A DNA stretch of 64,000 nucleotides from Planctomycetota bacterium (GCA_016795325.1 JAEUHY010000035.1:62001-126000); one strand, 5' to 3'; shown: positions 45,697 through 54,945, counted from the first letter of the stretch. Program-made: numbers and translations. The notes: generated from the sequence alone by a model not told the origin.

Positions 45697-47291
45697 AGCT
45701 CGAGGCGCTGCAGGTCGAGCTCCGCCCGCGCGGCGCGTGGGAGGGCGTCGAGCTCGGCCTCGCGATGTTGCAGCGCTGGAGCGGCCCGCTGCTGCGCCTC
45801 TCGCTGCTCACGATCGTTCCGTTTTGGCTGGTGGTGCTGCTCGCGCCGCTGCCGCCCGCCGCAGGGCTGTGGCTCGTGGCGTGCGCGTGGTGGCTCTCGC
45901 CGCTGTTCGAGCGGCTGGTCGTGTTCGTGCTCGCACGCTCGATGTTCGGCGCTGCGCCGGGCGTGCGCGAGTTGTGGAGCGAAGCCGCGGCCGTTTTCGT
46001 GCGCGGGTCCGCGCGCACGCTGACCTGGAAGCGCGTCCTGCCGCACCGAGCCTTGCTCCATCCGATCGACGTGCTCGAGGGCGTGCTCGGTGACGAGAGA
46101 CGGCGCCGCGAGCGCGAGATCGGCGGCGGCAGCGCCGGCGTCATGTCGCTCGTGATGCTGCTGACGTTCGTCTTCGAAGGCGTGTTCTGGTTCAGCGCGA
46201 TGGGGCTGTTCCTGTTCGCGACTCCCGGCGAACTGCTGCCGTCGACCACGGAGTGGATGGACGATCCGCAGCTGCTCGCCGAGAGCGTGGCGTTCGAGAT
46301 CGCCGTGAGCGTCAGCTTGCTCGCGGCTCACGTGCTGGGAGTTTGGATCCACGCCGCGGCGGGTTTTGGCCTGTATTTGCAGCGCCGCACGCAGCTCGAA
46401 GGTTGGGACCTGGAGGTGGCGTTCCGGCGCCTGGGCGAGCGCGTGCGCCGCCAGCACAGCGTTGTTCCCTCGGGCGGCGCCGCAGTCTTGCTGGCGTTCC
46501 TCTCGCTGGCGCTGTTTGCGCCGCGCAGCACGGCGACCAGCGCAGCGCGCCCTCTCGCTGCATCACGCGCACACACGTCGCTGTGGCAAGGCGCCGCAAC
46601 TGAGAACCTCGAGAACGCGCAGGAACAGGACGAATCCGACGCCGAACTCGAAGCCGAGCCGCAAGGCGCTCGCACCCAGGCCAAGGAGGCGATCGAACGT
46701 GTGCTCGCGCGCGAGGAGTTCTCGACCGTCGCGAGTGAGGACGAGCTGCAGTTCGATTTCGACTGGGATCTGGACCTGCCCGGCGCCTCGGTCAGCCGCG
46801 CGCCGGTGCTCGGCGCCGTCGTTCAGGCGCTGGCCTGGGGCGCCGGCGCGGTTGCGCTCGTCGCGTTGATGCTCGCGCTCGTGCGCTACTTCCGCCAGCA
46901 GAACGACGGCGGCCGCAAGGCGCCGCGCGAGGCGCCGACGCACCTGTTCGGGCTCGACGTCCGCCCGCAGTCGCTGCCTGCGGATGTGGTCGCTGCTGCG
47001 CTGGAGTTGTGGCGCGCCGGCGAAGCACGCGCGGCGCTCGCGTTGCTCTACCGCGCGTCGATCGCAGCGCTCGTGGAAAGGCACGGGCTCGTGCTCGAGA
47101 GCAGCGACACCGAAAGCGACTGCCTCAGCCGCGCGCACAGCGTAGCGCCCGGCCCGCGCGCCGAATTCTTCGCGCGCCTCACCCAGGCGTGGCTGCTGTG
47201 CGCCTACGCGCGGCGCGCGCCCGAGTCCGCGCTCTTCGAAGCCCTGTGCGCCGACTGGCCCGCGCACTTCGCCGGCGGTCGAGCGCGATGA
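45693..47291 (+). CDS. Membrane protein with C-terminal DUF4129 domain
   Basis: 532 residues from ATG 45693 (ATGA overlap). Several membrane segments in the first 280 residues, including SLVMLLTFVFEGVFWFSAM and ALFAPRST region, an acidic low-complexity stretch (about 310-350, ENAQEQDESDAELEAEPQ), another membrane helix (about 370-395), and a C-terminal DUF4129 domain with RAGEARAALALLYRASIAALV and SSDTESDCLSRA. DUF4129 is seen with MoxR/DUF58 and transglutaminase-like proteins in envelope operons. Probable envelope role; unproven. Confidence 0.85.
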   Translation: MKLEALQVELRPRGAWEGVELGLAMLQRWSGPLLRLSLLTIVPFWLVVLLAPLPPAAGLWLVACAWWLSPLFERLVVFVLARSMFGAAPGVRELWSEAAAVFVRGSARTLTWKRVLPHRALLHPIDVLEGVLGDERRRREREIGGGSAGVMSLVMLLTFVFEGVFWFSAMGLFLFATPGELLPSTTEWMDDPQLLAESVAFEIAVSVSLLAAHVLGVWIHAAAGFGLYLQRRTQLEGWDLEVAFRRLGERVRRQHSVVPSGGAAVLLAFLSLALFAPRSTATSAARPLAASRAHTSLWQGAATENLENAQEQDESDAELEAEPQGARTQAKEAIERVLAREEFSTVASEDELQFDFDWDLDLPGASVSRAPVLGAVVQALAWGAGAVALVALMLALVRYFRQQNDGGRKAPREAPTHLFGLDVRPQSLPADVVAAALELWRAGEARAALALLYRASIAALVERHGLVLESSDTESDCLSRAHSVAPGPRAEFFARLTQAWLLCAYARRAPESALFEALCADWPAHFAGGRAR

Positions 47292-48427
47292 ACCGCACGC
47301 TCTTGGTTCTCGGCCTGCTGGTCGGCTTGCCGGTGGTGCTGCTCGTCGGCTGGTTGATCAGCCGCGCCGAGTGGCGCCCGCGCGACGTCGACGTCGGACT
47401 GCGCGGCGAAGCGCGCCGCAATCCGCTGCTTGCCCTCGAACGGTTGTTCAGCGAACTCGGCGTGCCGACGCAAGCGAGCGAGAGTTTGGTCGCCGTACCG
47501 GACGGCCGAGGCGTGCTGTTCTGGCGCGCGAGCGGGCGTTTCGCGCCGCCCGGTTTGCTTGCGGACCTCGGCGCCTGGGTGCGCGAGGGCAACCACGTCG
47601 TGCTCGTCGCGCCCTCGAGCGGCGCGACCTTCGAGCAGATTCGCGACGACATCGAGGCCGGTCGTTTCAAGCCGCCGTTGCTCGCCGCCTTCGACGCCGA
47701 GTTCGGGTTGTCCGCGGAAGTCGTCGAGTACGTCGAGCTCGATCTGGGCCACGGCCCGCGCGACGTGCGGATCGCGGGCGAAATCGTGGTGCGCGACCTC
47801 GTGCGCCGCAGCGACTTTGCGTTTCCGGACGCCGAGGAGGCGCGCGTCGTGAGCTGGCGCGACGAAGCCGGACGGGTGAGCGTGGTCGCGGGCGACAAGT
47901 GGCTCGAGAACCTCGCGCTGGGCGAGCGCGACCACGCCAGCCTCGCCTGGGAGCTCGCGACGCTCGACGCTGCGCCGCAGAACGTGTGGATCGCACGCAG
48001 CGAACGTCCGCCGGGGCTGCTCAAGACGCTCTTCGAGCTCGCGTGGCCGGCTCTCGTCGGCGTGGCCGTGTTCACGGCGCTCGCGTTGTGGCGCGCCGCG
48101 GGGCGTTTCGGTCCGGTGCTGCCGGATGAAGCGCTCGCCCGCCGCGACTTCTCCGAACACATCGAGGCCGCGGCGGAGTTCCAGCTGCGTGTCGGCGCCC
48201 GTCGCGAGTTGCTCCTCGCGCCGCGCCGGCGCCTCGCGCAGCGCCTCGCTCAGCGTCACGCGGAGTTCGCCGCGCTCTCGCCGCAGGAGCGCGCTGCGCG
48301 GCTGGCGGAGCGCAGCGCCCTCGGCGCGGAGCGGGTCGCGGCGCTCTTGGACCACGACCAACTCGGAGCTCCGTCGGAGTTCACCAACGCCGTGAAGGAT
48401 CTGGAGCGCATCAGGAAGGGACTATGA
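47288..48427 (+). CDS. DUF4350-domain membrane protein
   Basis: 379 residues from ATG 47288 (ATGA overlap with the DUF4129 gene). One N-terminal membrane helix (4-25), an extracytoplasmic domain of about 230 residues in DUF4350 style (NPLLALERLFSELGV, GVLFWRASGRFAPPGLL, GNHVVLVAPSSGATFEQI), then a second helix (AWPALVGVAVFTALALW) and a cytosolic tail rich in Arg/Ala. DUF4350 proteins commonly accompany MoxR and DUF58. The next gene is the MoxR ATPase with another ATGA overlap. Confidence 0.85.
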   Translation: MNRTLLVLGLLVGLPVVLLVGWLISRAEWRPRDVDVGLRGEARRNPLLALERLFSELGVPTQASESLVAVPDGRGVLFWRASGRFAPPGLLADLGAWVREGNHVVLVAPSSGATFEQIRDDIEAGRFKPPLLAAFDAEFGLSAEVVEYVELDLGHGPRDVRIAGEIVVRDLVRRSDFAFPDAEEARVVSWRDEAGRVSVVAGDKWLENLALGERDHASLAWELATLDAAPQNVWIARSERPPGLLKTLFELAWPALVGVAVFTALALWRAAGRFGPVLPDEALARRDFSEHIEAAAEFQLRVGARRELLLAPRRRLAQRLAQRHAEFAALSPQERAARLAERSALGAERVAALLDHDQLGAPSEFTNAVKDLERIRKGL

Positions 48428-49416
48428 ACGACAGCGAAGTGTCCGTGGAAGCACAGGAGCGCATCGAGCGCGCGCATGCGCGCGTGCAGGCGATGCGCGC
48501 GGAGATCGGCAAGGTCGTGGTCGGCCAGGCGGAAGAAGTCGAGCAGGTGCTGCTGGGCTTCCTCGCCGCGGGCCACGTGCTCATCGAAGGCGCGCCGGGA
48601 CTCGGCAAGACGCTGCTCGTGCTCGCGCTCGCGCGCACGTTCGGCGGCAAGTTCTCGCGCGTGCAGTTCACGCCCGACTTGATGCCCAGCGACGTCACCG
48701 GTCACGTCGTGTTCGACGGCGCGAGCAGTGCGTTCGTACTGCGGCGCGGGCCCGCGTTCACGAACCTGCTGCTCGCCGACGAGATCAACCGCGCCTCGGC
48801 GAAGACCCAGGCCGCGTTGCTCGAGGTGATGCAGGAGGGCCAGATCACGATCGAAGGCGAGGCCAACAAGCTCGCGCCGCCGTTCATGACGCTCGCGACG
48901 CAGAACCCGATCGAGCAGGAGGGCACGTACCCCTTGCCCGAGGCGCAGCTCGACCGCTTTCTGCTCAAGATCCTGGTCGACGCGCCGAGCCTCGATGAGG
49001 AGTGCGAGATCGTGCGGCGCACGACCTCGGGACGGCCGGGCGACGCGCTGGATGTCGGCGCCGTGGGGCAAGTCGCGAGCGTCGACGAGGTGCTCGAGCT
49101 GCAGCGCGCGGCGGCCAGCGTGCTGGTGGTCGAGCGCGTGCGCGAGTACGCGGTGCGCGTCGTGCGCGAAACACGCGCGTGGAACGGAGTCGTGCTCGGC
49201 GCCGGGCCGCGAGGGTCGATCGCCTTGATCCGCGTCGCTCGGGCGCGCGCGCTGCTCGACGGACGTGCGTTCGTCACGCCCGACGATGTGAAACGCGTCG
49301 CGCGACCGGTGCTGCGGCATCGTTTGACGCTGGCGCCCGAGCTCGAGCTCGAGGGTGTCAGCGGCGACAGCGTGCTCGCTGCGGTCCTCAAGAAGGTCGA
49401 GGCGCCGCGCGAATGA
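48424..49416 (+). CDS. MoxR-family AAA+ ATPase
   Basis: 330 residues. Walker A GAPGLGKT (56-63), a Walker B LLADEINRAS, and the sensor regions TLATQNPIEQEGTYPLPEAQLDRF identify MoxR. MoxR ATPases assist assembly or activation of protein complexes in the envelope, acting in the cytosol with DUF58/VWA partners encoded nearby. Start overlapped with DUF4350 stop, stop overlapped with the DUF58 start (both ATGA). Confidence 0.95.
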   Translation: MNDSEVSVEAQERIERAHARVQAMRAEIGKVVVGQAEEVEQVLLGFLAAGHVLIEGAPGLGKTLLVLALARTFGGKFSRVQFTPDLMPSDVTGHVVFDGASSAFVLRRGPAFTNLLLADEINRASAKTQAALLEVMQEGQITIEGEANKLAPPFMTLATQNPIEQEGTYPLPEAQLDRFLLKILVDAPSLDEECEIVRRTTSGRPGDALDVGAVGQVASVDEVLELQRAAASVLVVERVREYAVRVVRETRAWNGVVLGAGPRGSIALIRVARARALLDGRAFVTPDDVKRVARPVLRHRLTLAPELELEGVSGDSVLAAVLKKVEAPRE

Positions 49417-50717
49417 GGCCGGGCTTGGCGTTGGTCGCCGCCGCGCTGGCTTGGGCCGCGCTGGGAGTGGCGTACGTCGTGTGGCCCGCGCTCGCGCCGC
49501 TGTGGTGGGGCTTCGGCGCTGCGCTCGCGTGCGTCGCTGCGCTGGACGCGTTGCTCGCGCGGCGCAGAGCTCCGCTGAGCGTGACGCGCAGCGCGCCGCG
49601 CACCGTCGCGCTCGGCGCGTGGGTGCGCATCGAGCTCGAAGTCGCGAATCGCAGCGGCGCTCGCGAGCGTTTCGCGCTGTGGGATGGCTGCCCGCCGCAC
49701 ACGGAGTTCGAGGACCAGCCGCGCCGTTTGCAGCTCGCGCCGCACAGCGGAGCGCGGCTCGAGTACCGCCTGCGCGCGCTGCGGCGCGGGGCGGCGCAGT
49801 TCGGGCCGTGCGAGCTGCTGCGCGAGTCGCCGCTGCGCTTGTGGCGCGTGCTGCAGTCGAGCGCCTTGCCGCACGAGCTGCGCGTGTATCCGAACTTCAC
49901 TGCCGTCGCCGGTTTCGAACTGAACGCGCTCGAGCGGCGCATCTCCTTGCTGGGCGTGCGGCGCACGCGTCGGCGCGGCGAAGGCTTCGAGTTCCGCCAG
50001 CTGCGCGACTACGTGCAGGGCGACTCGCTGCGCCAGATCGACTGGCGCGCGACCTCGCGCCGGCGCAAGCCCATCGCGCGGGAACACCAGGAGGAGCGCG
50101 ACCAGGAGCTCGTGTTCGTGCTCGACTGCGGCCGGCGCATGCGCGCGATGGACGGCGAACTGGCGCACTTCGACCACTGCCTCAACGCGTTGCTGCTGGT
50201 CGCCTACATCGCGCTGCGCCAAGGCGACGCGGTGTCGCTCGTCACCTTCGGCGGGCCGTCGCGCTGGCTGCCGCCCGTCAAGGGCCGCGGCGCCTTGAGC
50301 ACGCTGCTCAACCGCGTGTACGACCTGGAGAGCACGCTCGAGCCTTCGGACTTCCTCGAAGCGGCGACAGCGGTCAAGCAGCGTTGTCGGCGCCGCGCGC
50401 TCGTCGTCGTGCTCACCAACCAGCGCGACGACGACGAACAGGACCTGCGCGCCGCGCTCGAACTCCTGCGCAAGCAGCACTTGGTCGTGCTCGCCAGCCT
50501 GCGCGAGCCGTCGATCGAGGCGCTGGCGGACGCGCCGGTCGCGGACGAAGCCTCGGCGGCGCGCCTGTGCGCCGCGCAGGGCTATCTCCAGGCGCGCCAT
50601 GCGACGCTCGAGCGCCTGCGGGGCCGCGGCGTGTTCACCCTCGACGTGGCGCCGGCGCGCCTGCACGTCGAGCTGGTGCAGAAGTACTTGGAGATCAAGC
50701 GCGCAGGCGCGTTGTAG
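49413..50717 (+). CDS. DUF58 (VWA-like) protein
   Basis: 434 residues from ATG 49413 (ATGA overlap with moxR). Two N-terminal membrane helices (8-28 and 30-50), a beta domain, then the DUF58 signature FRQLRDYVQGDSLRQIDWRATSR and a VWA-like half starting ELVFVLDCGRRMRA. The classic DxSxS metal motif is replaced by DCGRR, so MIDAS-type metal binding may be lost. DUF58 proteins form pairs with MoxR. It is the last gene of the coupled operon. Confidence 0.92.
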   Translation: MRPGLALVAAALAWAALGVAYVVWPALAPLWWGFGAALACVAALDALLARRRAPLSVTRSAPRTVALGAWVRIELEVANRSGARERFALWDGCPPHTEFEDQPRRLQLAPHSGARLEYRLRALRRGAAQFGPCELLRESPLRLWRVLQSSALPHELRVYPNFTAVAGFELNALERRISLLGVRRTRRRGEGFEFRQLRDYVQGDSLRQIDWRATSRRRKPIAREHQEERDQELVFVLDCGRRMRAMDGELAHFDHCLNALLLVAYIALRQGDAVSLVTFGGPSRWLPPVKGRGALSTLLNRVYDLESTLEPSDFLEAATAVKQRCRRRALVVVLTNQRDDDEQDLRAALELLRKQHLVVLASLREPSIEALADAPVADEASAARLCAAQGYLQARHATLERLRGRGVFTLDVAPARLHVELVQKYLEIKRAGAL

Positions 50718-50744
50718 CTTGGGCGCGCCCGGCGACGGGCGAGC

Positions 50745-51500
50745 ATGTTGGACGGCAAACGAATCGTCGTCGTGATGCCCGCGTACAACGCGGCCGCGAC
50801 TCTCGAACGCACCTGGCGCGAGGTGATGGCGCAGGGCGTGGTCGACGCCGTCGTGGTCGTTGACGACGGCAGTCGCGACGAGACGGTCGCCATCGCGCGC
50901 ACGTTGCCGCACACGCTGCTCCACGTGCACGAGCGCAACCGCGGCTACGGCGCGAACCAGAAGACCTGCTACCGCCTCGCGCTCGAGCAGGGCGCCGACG
51001 TCGCGATCATGGTGCACCCCGACTACCAGTACACGCCGGCGCTGATCCCGAGCATGGCGCAGCTCATCGTCAGCGGTCGCTGCGACTGCGTGCTCGGCTC
51101 GCGCATCCTCGGCGGGCGAGCGCTGGCGGGCGGGATGCCGGTGTGGAAGTTCGCCTCCAACCGCGTGCTCACCACGCTCGGCAACCTCGCCTTCGGCGCG
51201 CGCCTCTCCGAACACCACACCGGCTACCGCGCATTTTCGCGGCGCTTGCTCGAGCAGATCGACGTCTCGCACAACTCCGAGGACTTCGTGTTCGACAACC
51301 AGATGCTCGCGCAGGTCCTGTGGCGCCGCTTCGTGGTGCTCGAAGTCGCCTGCCCGACCAAGTACTTCCCCGAAGCGAGCTCGATCGGCTTCGCGCGCAG
51401 CGTGCGCTACGGCCTGGGTTGTCTCGCCGTGTTCGCGCAGTTTGCGTTGGCGCGCGCCGGTTGGCGCGGTTCGCGGCTCTTCCCGCCGCACGTGCGTTAG
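50745..51500 (+). CDS. Family 2 glycosyltransferase
   Basis: 251 residues. GT-A fold: RIVVVMPAYNAAATLERTW at the start, VVVDDGSRDET (first DxD-type acidic motif), HERNRGYGANQKTCYRLAL, and MVHPDYQYTP at the nucleotide-sugar site. No membrane helix. It belongs to GT2 enzymes that act on polysaccharides or lipid-linked sugars, the dolichol-phosphate mannosyltransferase-like end of the family. It lies 28 bases after the DUF58 gene, so it may be transcribed with it. Substrate unknown. Confidence 0.88.
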   Translation: MLDGKRIVVVMPAYNAAATLERTWREVMAQGVVDAVVVVDDGSRDETVAIARTLPHTLLHVHERNRGYGANQKTCYRLALEQGADVAIMVHPDYQYTPALIPSMAQLIVSGRCDCVLGSRILGGRALAGGMPVWKFASNRVLTTLGNLAFGARLSEHHTGYRAFSRRLLEQIDVSHNSEDFVFDNQMLAQVLWRRFVVLEVACPTKYFPEASSIGFARSVRYGLGCLAVFAQFALARAGWRGSRLFPPHVR

Positions 51501-51547
51501 CCCGCGCGGACTTGCGCCGCGGCCGCGCGCAGCCAAAGCTCCCTGGT

Positions 51548-52984
51548 ATGGACGCCGAAGAATTCCGCCGCGCGGGGCATCGTTTGATCGATTGGTTGGC
51601 CGACTACCGCGCGCACGTCGCTCACGGACCCGTGTCTCAGCCGGTCGAACCCGGTTCGCTGCGCGCGCAGTTGCCCGCGAACGCACCCGAGCAGCCCGAG
51701 TCCTTCGACGCGGTGTTCGCGGACTTCGAACGCGTGCTCGCGCCCGGCCTGGTGCATTGGCAGCACCCGAGTTTCCACGGCTACTTCCCGTCGAACGCGG
51801 AACTCTCGAGCGTGCTCGGCGACTTGCTCAGCACCGGCGTCGGCTCGCTCGGGCTGGCGTGGCAATCCAACCCGGCGCTCACCGAGCTCGAGGACCTCAC
51901 GCTCGACTGGATGCGCCGTGCGCTGGGCCTGAGCGATGCTTGGCGCGGCGTGATCCAGGACACTGCTTCGAGCGCGACCCTCGTGGCGCTGGTGTGCGCG
52001 CGCGAACGTTCGACGCGCTGCTCGTTCGCCCACGGCGGGCTGCAGGCCGAACCCAAGCCGCTCGTGGTGTACGTCTCGTTGCACAGCCACAGTTCCGTGG
52101 AAAAGGCTGCGCTGCTCGCGGGTTTCGGCCGCGACAACGTGCGCGCCGTCGGCGTCGATGCGCACTACGCGCTCGATCCGGCGCAACTGGCGCGAGCGAT
52201 GGCGGACGATCGCGCGGCCGGGCGCATGCCGTGTGCCATCGTCGGCACGAGCGGCACGACGACCACGACCGCCTTCGATCCGCTGGACGCGCTCGGCGAG
52301 CTGGCGCGCGAGCACCGCGCCTGGTTGCACGTCGACGCCGCGATGGCGGGTTCGGCGATGCTCGTGCCGCGCCTGCGCGAGCTGTGGCGCGGCGTCGAAG
52401 CCGCCGACTCGCTCGTGCTCAACCCGCACAAGTGGCTGGGCGCGGCCTTCGACTGCTCGCTGTACTACGTGCGCGACGCCGAGCACCTGGTGCGCGTGAT
52501 GAGCACGCGGCCGAGCTACCTCGCGACGGCCTTCGACGAGCGCGCGCGCAACCTGCGCGACTGGGGCATTCCGCTCGGGCGGCGCTTTCGCGCGCTCAAA
52601 CTGTGGTTCTTGCTGCGCGACCAGGGGCTCGTGCGTCTGCGTGCGCGGCTCGAGCGCGACCTCGACAACGCGCAGTGGCTGGCTGGCGAGGTTCGCGCGG
52701 CGCCGCAATGGCGCGTGCTCGCGCCCGTCGCCCTGCAGACCGTGTGCGTGCGCCACGAGCCCGACGGACTCGCGGGCGAAGCGCTCGATGCGCACACGCA
52801 GCGTTGGGCCGAACGCCTCAACCGCTCGGGGCTCGCGTACGTGACGCCGGCGGTGCTCGACGGTCGTTGGATGGTGCGCCTGTCGATCGGCGCGCTCGAC
52901 ACCGAGCGACGCCACGTCGAGGAGTTGTGGCGCAACGTGCGCACGGCGGCGGAGGGCGGCGCGCTCGCGCCGCGCGCCGACTAA
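51548..52984 (+). CDS. Group II PLP-dependent amino-acid decarboxylase (aromatic-type)
   Basis: 478 residues from ATG 51548. The N-terminal GYFPSNAELSSVLGDLLS, the TASSATLVAL segment and the PLP-lysine motif LNPHKWLGAAFDCS mark aromatic-L-amino-acid decarboxylases and relatives (tyrosine, phenylalanine, glutamate-like). HVDAAMAGSAML gives the PLP-stacking His and Asp. It decarboxylates an amino acid to an amine in the cytosol. Substrate not decided: the closest look is to aromatic or phenylacetaldehyde-type. It converges with the marR gene; their stop codons overlap in a 4-base shared segment (52981-52984). Confidence 0.9.
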   Translation: MDAEEFRRAGHRLIDWLADYRAHVAHGPVSQPVEPGSLRAQLPANAPEQPESFDAVFADFERVLAPGLVHWQHPSFHGYFPSNAELSSVLGDLLSTGVGSLGLAWQSNPALTELEDLTLDWMRRALGLSDAWRGVIQDTASSATLVALVCARERSTRCSFAHGGLQAEPKPLVVYVSLHSHSSVEKAALLAGFGRDNVRAVGVDAHYALDPAQLARAMADDRAAGRMPCAIVGTSGTTTTTAFDPLDALGELAREHRAWLHVDAAMAGSAMLVPRLRELWRGVEAADSLVLNPHKWLGAAFDCSLYYVRDAEHLVRVMSTRPSYLATAFDERARNLRDWGIPLGRRFRALKLWFLLRDQGLVRLRARLERDLDNAQWLAGEVRAAPQWRVLAPVALQTVCVRHEPDGLAGEALDAHTQRWAERLNRSGLAYVTPAVLDGRWMVRLSIGALDTERRHVEELWRNVRTAAEGGALAPRAD

Positions 52985-53508
52985 TCCTCGCGCGACAGCT
53001 CGGCGCGCAATTGCTCGAGCACATGCGCGGCGGCCGCCATCTGCTCCTCGTCGCAGCGCGCCATCGCGCGCCGCACGGCGGCTTCGACGGTGCCGGTCCG
53101 CAAGGCGTCGAGCTTCGCGCCGGCCTCGGTCAGCTCGAACAACGCGCGGCGCCGGTCGCCCGCATCGGCGCGGCGGGTGATGAGCTGGCGCTGCTCGAGC
53201 CGCTGCAGCACACCGGTCACGGTGCTGGCGTGCACTTCCATGAGCTGCGCCAACTCACCGGCCGAAACCCCGGGGAAACGGCCGATGATGCGCAGCATGA
53301 GCCGCTGTGAGGCGGTGACGCCCAGGCGCGCGAGCATGCGCTTGGAGCGCGAGTCGAGCGAGTGGCTCACGCCCAGCAGGGCGCGCATGAAGCCGAGGGT
53401 GCTGCCGAGTTGCTTGGGGTCGAGGACGGCGCGGGCGACTTCGTGGTTGGGTTGCAAGACGATCTGCGCTCCGTGGGGGGGCGGACGACGATCTATCCAA
53501 GCATCCAA
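52981..53508 (-). CDS. MarR-family transcriptional regulator
   Basis: 175 residues if the TTG at 53508 is used; a TTG at 53457 (starting at LQPNHEVARA) is also plausible and would be closer to the usual 150. The winged-helix DNA-binding region is clear: TASQRLMLRIIGRFPG, AGELAQLMEVHASTVTGVLQRLEQRQLITRRADAGDRRRALFELTEAG. It lies 57 bases downstream of the KamA gene on the same strand, so both are probably one transcript. The palindrome at 55021 upstream of kamA is the best candidate for its operator. Confidence 0.9.
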   Translation of the reverse strand: MDAWIDRRPPPHGAQIVLQPNHEVARAVLDPKQLGSTLGFMRALLGVSHSLDSRSKRMLARLGVTASQRLMLRIIGRFPGVSAGELAQLMEVHASTVTGVLQRLEQRQLITRRADAGDRRRALFELTEAGAKLDALRTGTVEAAVRRAMARCDEEQMAAAAHVLEQLRAELSRED

Positions 53509-53565
53509 GCACGCCGCGCCGCCGTCGGGAAGTGACGGCGGCGTCAGGCTGCTGGAGCGCGGGGC

Positions 53566-54945
53566 TCAGCTGGCGGCGCGCGGGCTGGCGGCGGGACGCA
53601 GCTGCGTGCGCCAGCGCTGCTCGGCCGCCAGCTGCTCCATCGCGGGCTGGAAGAAGAACTCCTCGCGCTCGAAAGCCGGTTCGAGTTCGTCGAACCAGCA
53701 GGCCTGGGCGTCGAAGCGCGCGAAGAACGGCCGGCCGACCCATTCAGGGCGGCGCGCCTGCAGGAAGCGCAGCACGAACACACGTTCGCTGCCGATCACG
53801 CTGACGCCGTCGACGACGATCTTGCCCGGGGTCGCGCTCATCGACGGGCCGCGCACCGAGCGAGCCAGTCCCGAAACGGCTGAGTACGCCTCGCGGAAGA
53901 TGCGCCAACCACGTTCGAGCGGCACCTCGAAGTACTGCCGCGGCCCGGTGTCGCGTTCGACGAACATGTAGTACGGAACTGCGCCCAGGCGCACCTGCTC
54001 GCGCCACATGCGCTCCCAGATCTCGGGCGCGTCGTTGACGCGTCGGATCAGCGGGGCTTGGGTTCGCACCACCGCGCCCGTGGCGAGCACGCGCGCGAGC
54101 GCGGCTTGGGCGCTGGCGGTCTCCAGTTCGCGCGGATGGCTGAAGTGCGCCATGAACGCCAGGTGCCGGCCCGACTTGACGACGCGCTCGAACAGCGCGA
54201 GCAACTGGTCGGCGTCCGGGTCGGTGAGGAAGCGCTGCGGCCAGAACGCCAGGGCCTTGGTCCCAATGCGCAGCGTGGTGACGTGCGCCAGGTCGTCCGC
54301 GAGCAGCGGCTCGAGATAGCGCTCGAGCATCTCGGCGCGCATCACCAGCGGGTCGCCGCCGGTGACGAGGACGTCGCTGACCTCCTTGTGCGAGCGCAGG
54401 TAGTCGGCCAGTCCGCCGGCTTCGCTGGCGGCGAACTTCAGCTCCTCGAGCCCGACGAACTGCGGCCAGCGGAAGCAGTAGGTGCAGTACGAGAAGCAGG
54501 TCTGCCCGCGGCTGGGGAAGAACAGCACCGTCTCGCGGTACTTGTGCTGCACGCCCTTGAGGTGCGGGTGGGTCGCCGGCCGGTTGAGCGTGGCTTGGCC
54601 GGCGGGGTGGGGGTTGAGGCGCATTTGGATCTCGCGCGCGGCTTCGCGCAACTCGGCCGAGGGGGCCGCGCGGCGCACCAGGGAGTACATGCGCTCGAAA
54701 TCCTCGGGGGCCAGCATGTCGCGCTGCGGGAAAGTGAGCTGGAACAACGGATCGTGGGGGGCCCGCGACCAGTCGATGAGCTCGTCGACGACGTAGCGGT
54801 TGACGGCGAAGGGCAGCACGTGCGCCACGGCGCGGAGCGCGTCGCGCTCGCTGCGGGGCAGGTGCGCGAGCTGCGGCAGGTGCTCGAGTTGTTCGCGGCG
54901 CAGCAGCGCAAAACGGTCGGTGGCGGGGGACAGGTTGGCGATCAC
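53566..54945 (-). CDS. KamA-type radical SAM aminomutase
   Basis: 459 residues from GTG 54945, with AAGGAG at -12. Radical SAM cluster motif CFSYCTYC (Cys150, Cys154, Cys157; C-x3-C-x2-C) and PLP-lysine Lys375 in ATPGKIVVDG match the lysine 2,3-aminomutase family. However, the residues that bind the epsilon-amino group of lysine in clostridial KamA (Asp in YQCD and Asp seven residues before the PLP-lysine) are not seen: these positions read FVERD and GPSMS. The substrate may therefore not be lysine. Compared with EF-P beta-lysylating EpmB, this one is about 120 residues longer. Cytosolic. marR follows downstream. The symbol kamA is not used because of this uncertainty. Confidence 0.88.
   Translation of the reverse strand: MIANLSPATDRFALLRREQLEHLPQLAHLPRSERDALRAVAHVLPFAVNRYVVDELIDWSRAPHDPLFQLTFPQRDMLAPEDFERMYSLVRRAAPSAELREAAREIQMRLNPHPAGQATLNRPATHPHLKGVQHKYRETVLFFPSRGQTCFSYCTYCFRWPQFVGLEELKFAASEAGGLADYLRSHKEVSDVLVTGGDPLVMRAEMLERYLEPLLADDLAHVTTLRIGTKALAFWPQRFLTDPDADQLLALFERVVKSGRHLAFMAHFSHPRELETASAQAALARVLATGAVVRTQAPLIRRVNDAPEIWERMWREQVRLGAVPYYMFVERDTGPRQYFEVPLERGWRIFREAYSAVSGLARSVRGPSMSATPGKIVVDGVSVIGSERVFVLRFLQARRPEWVGRPFFARFDAQACWFDELEPAFEREEFFFQPAMEQLAAEQRWRTQLRPAASPRAAS

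Noticed and set aside
48702..51686. A 994-codon open frame on the minus strand
   Set aside because: It runs across the MoxR, DUF58 and glycosyltransferase genes, all with unmistakable motifs on the plus strand. The composition is Arg/Ala/His-rich as in other shadows.
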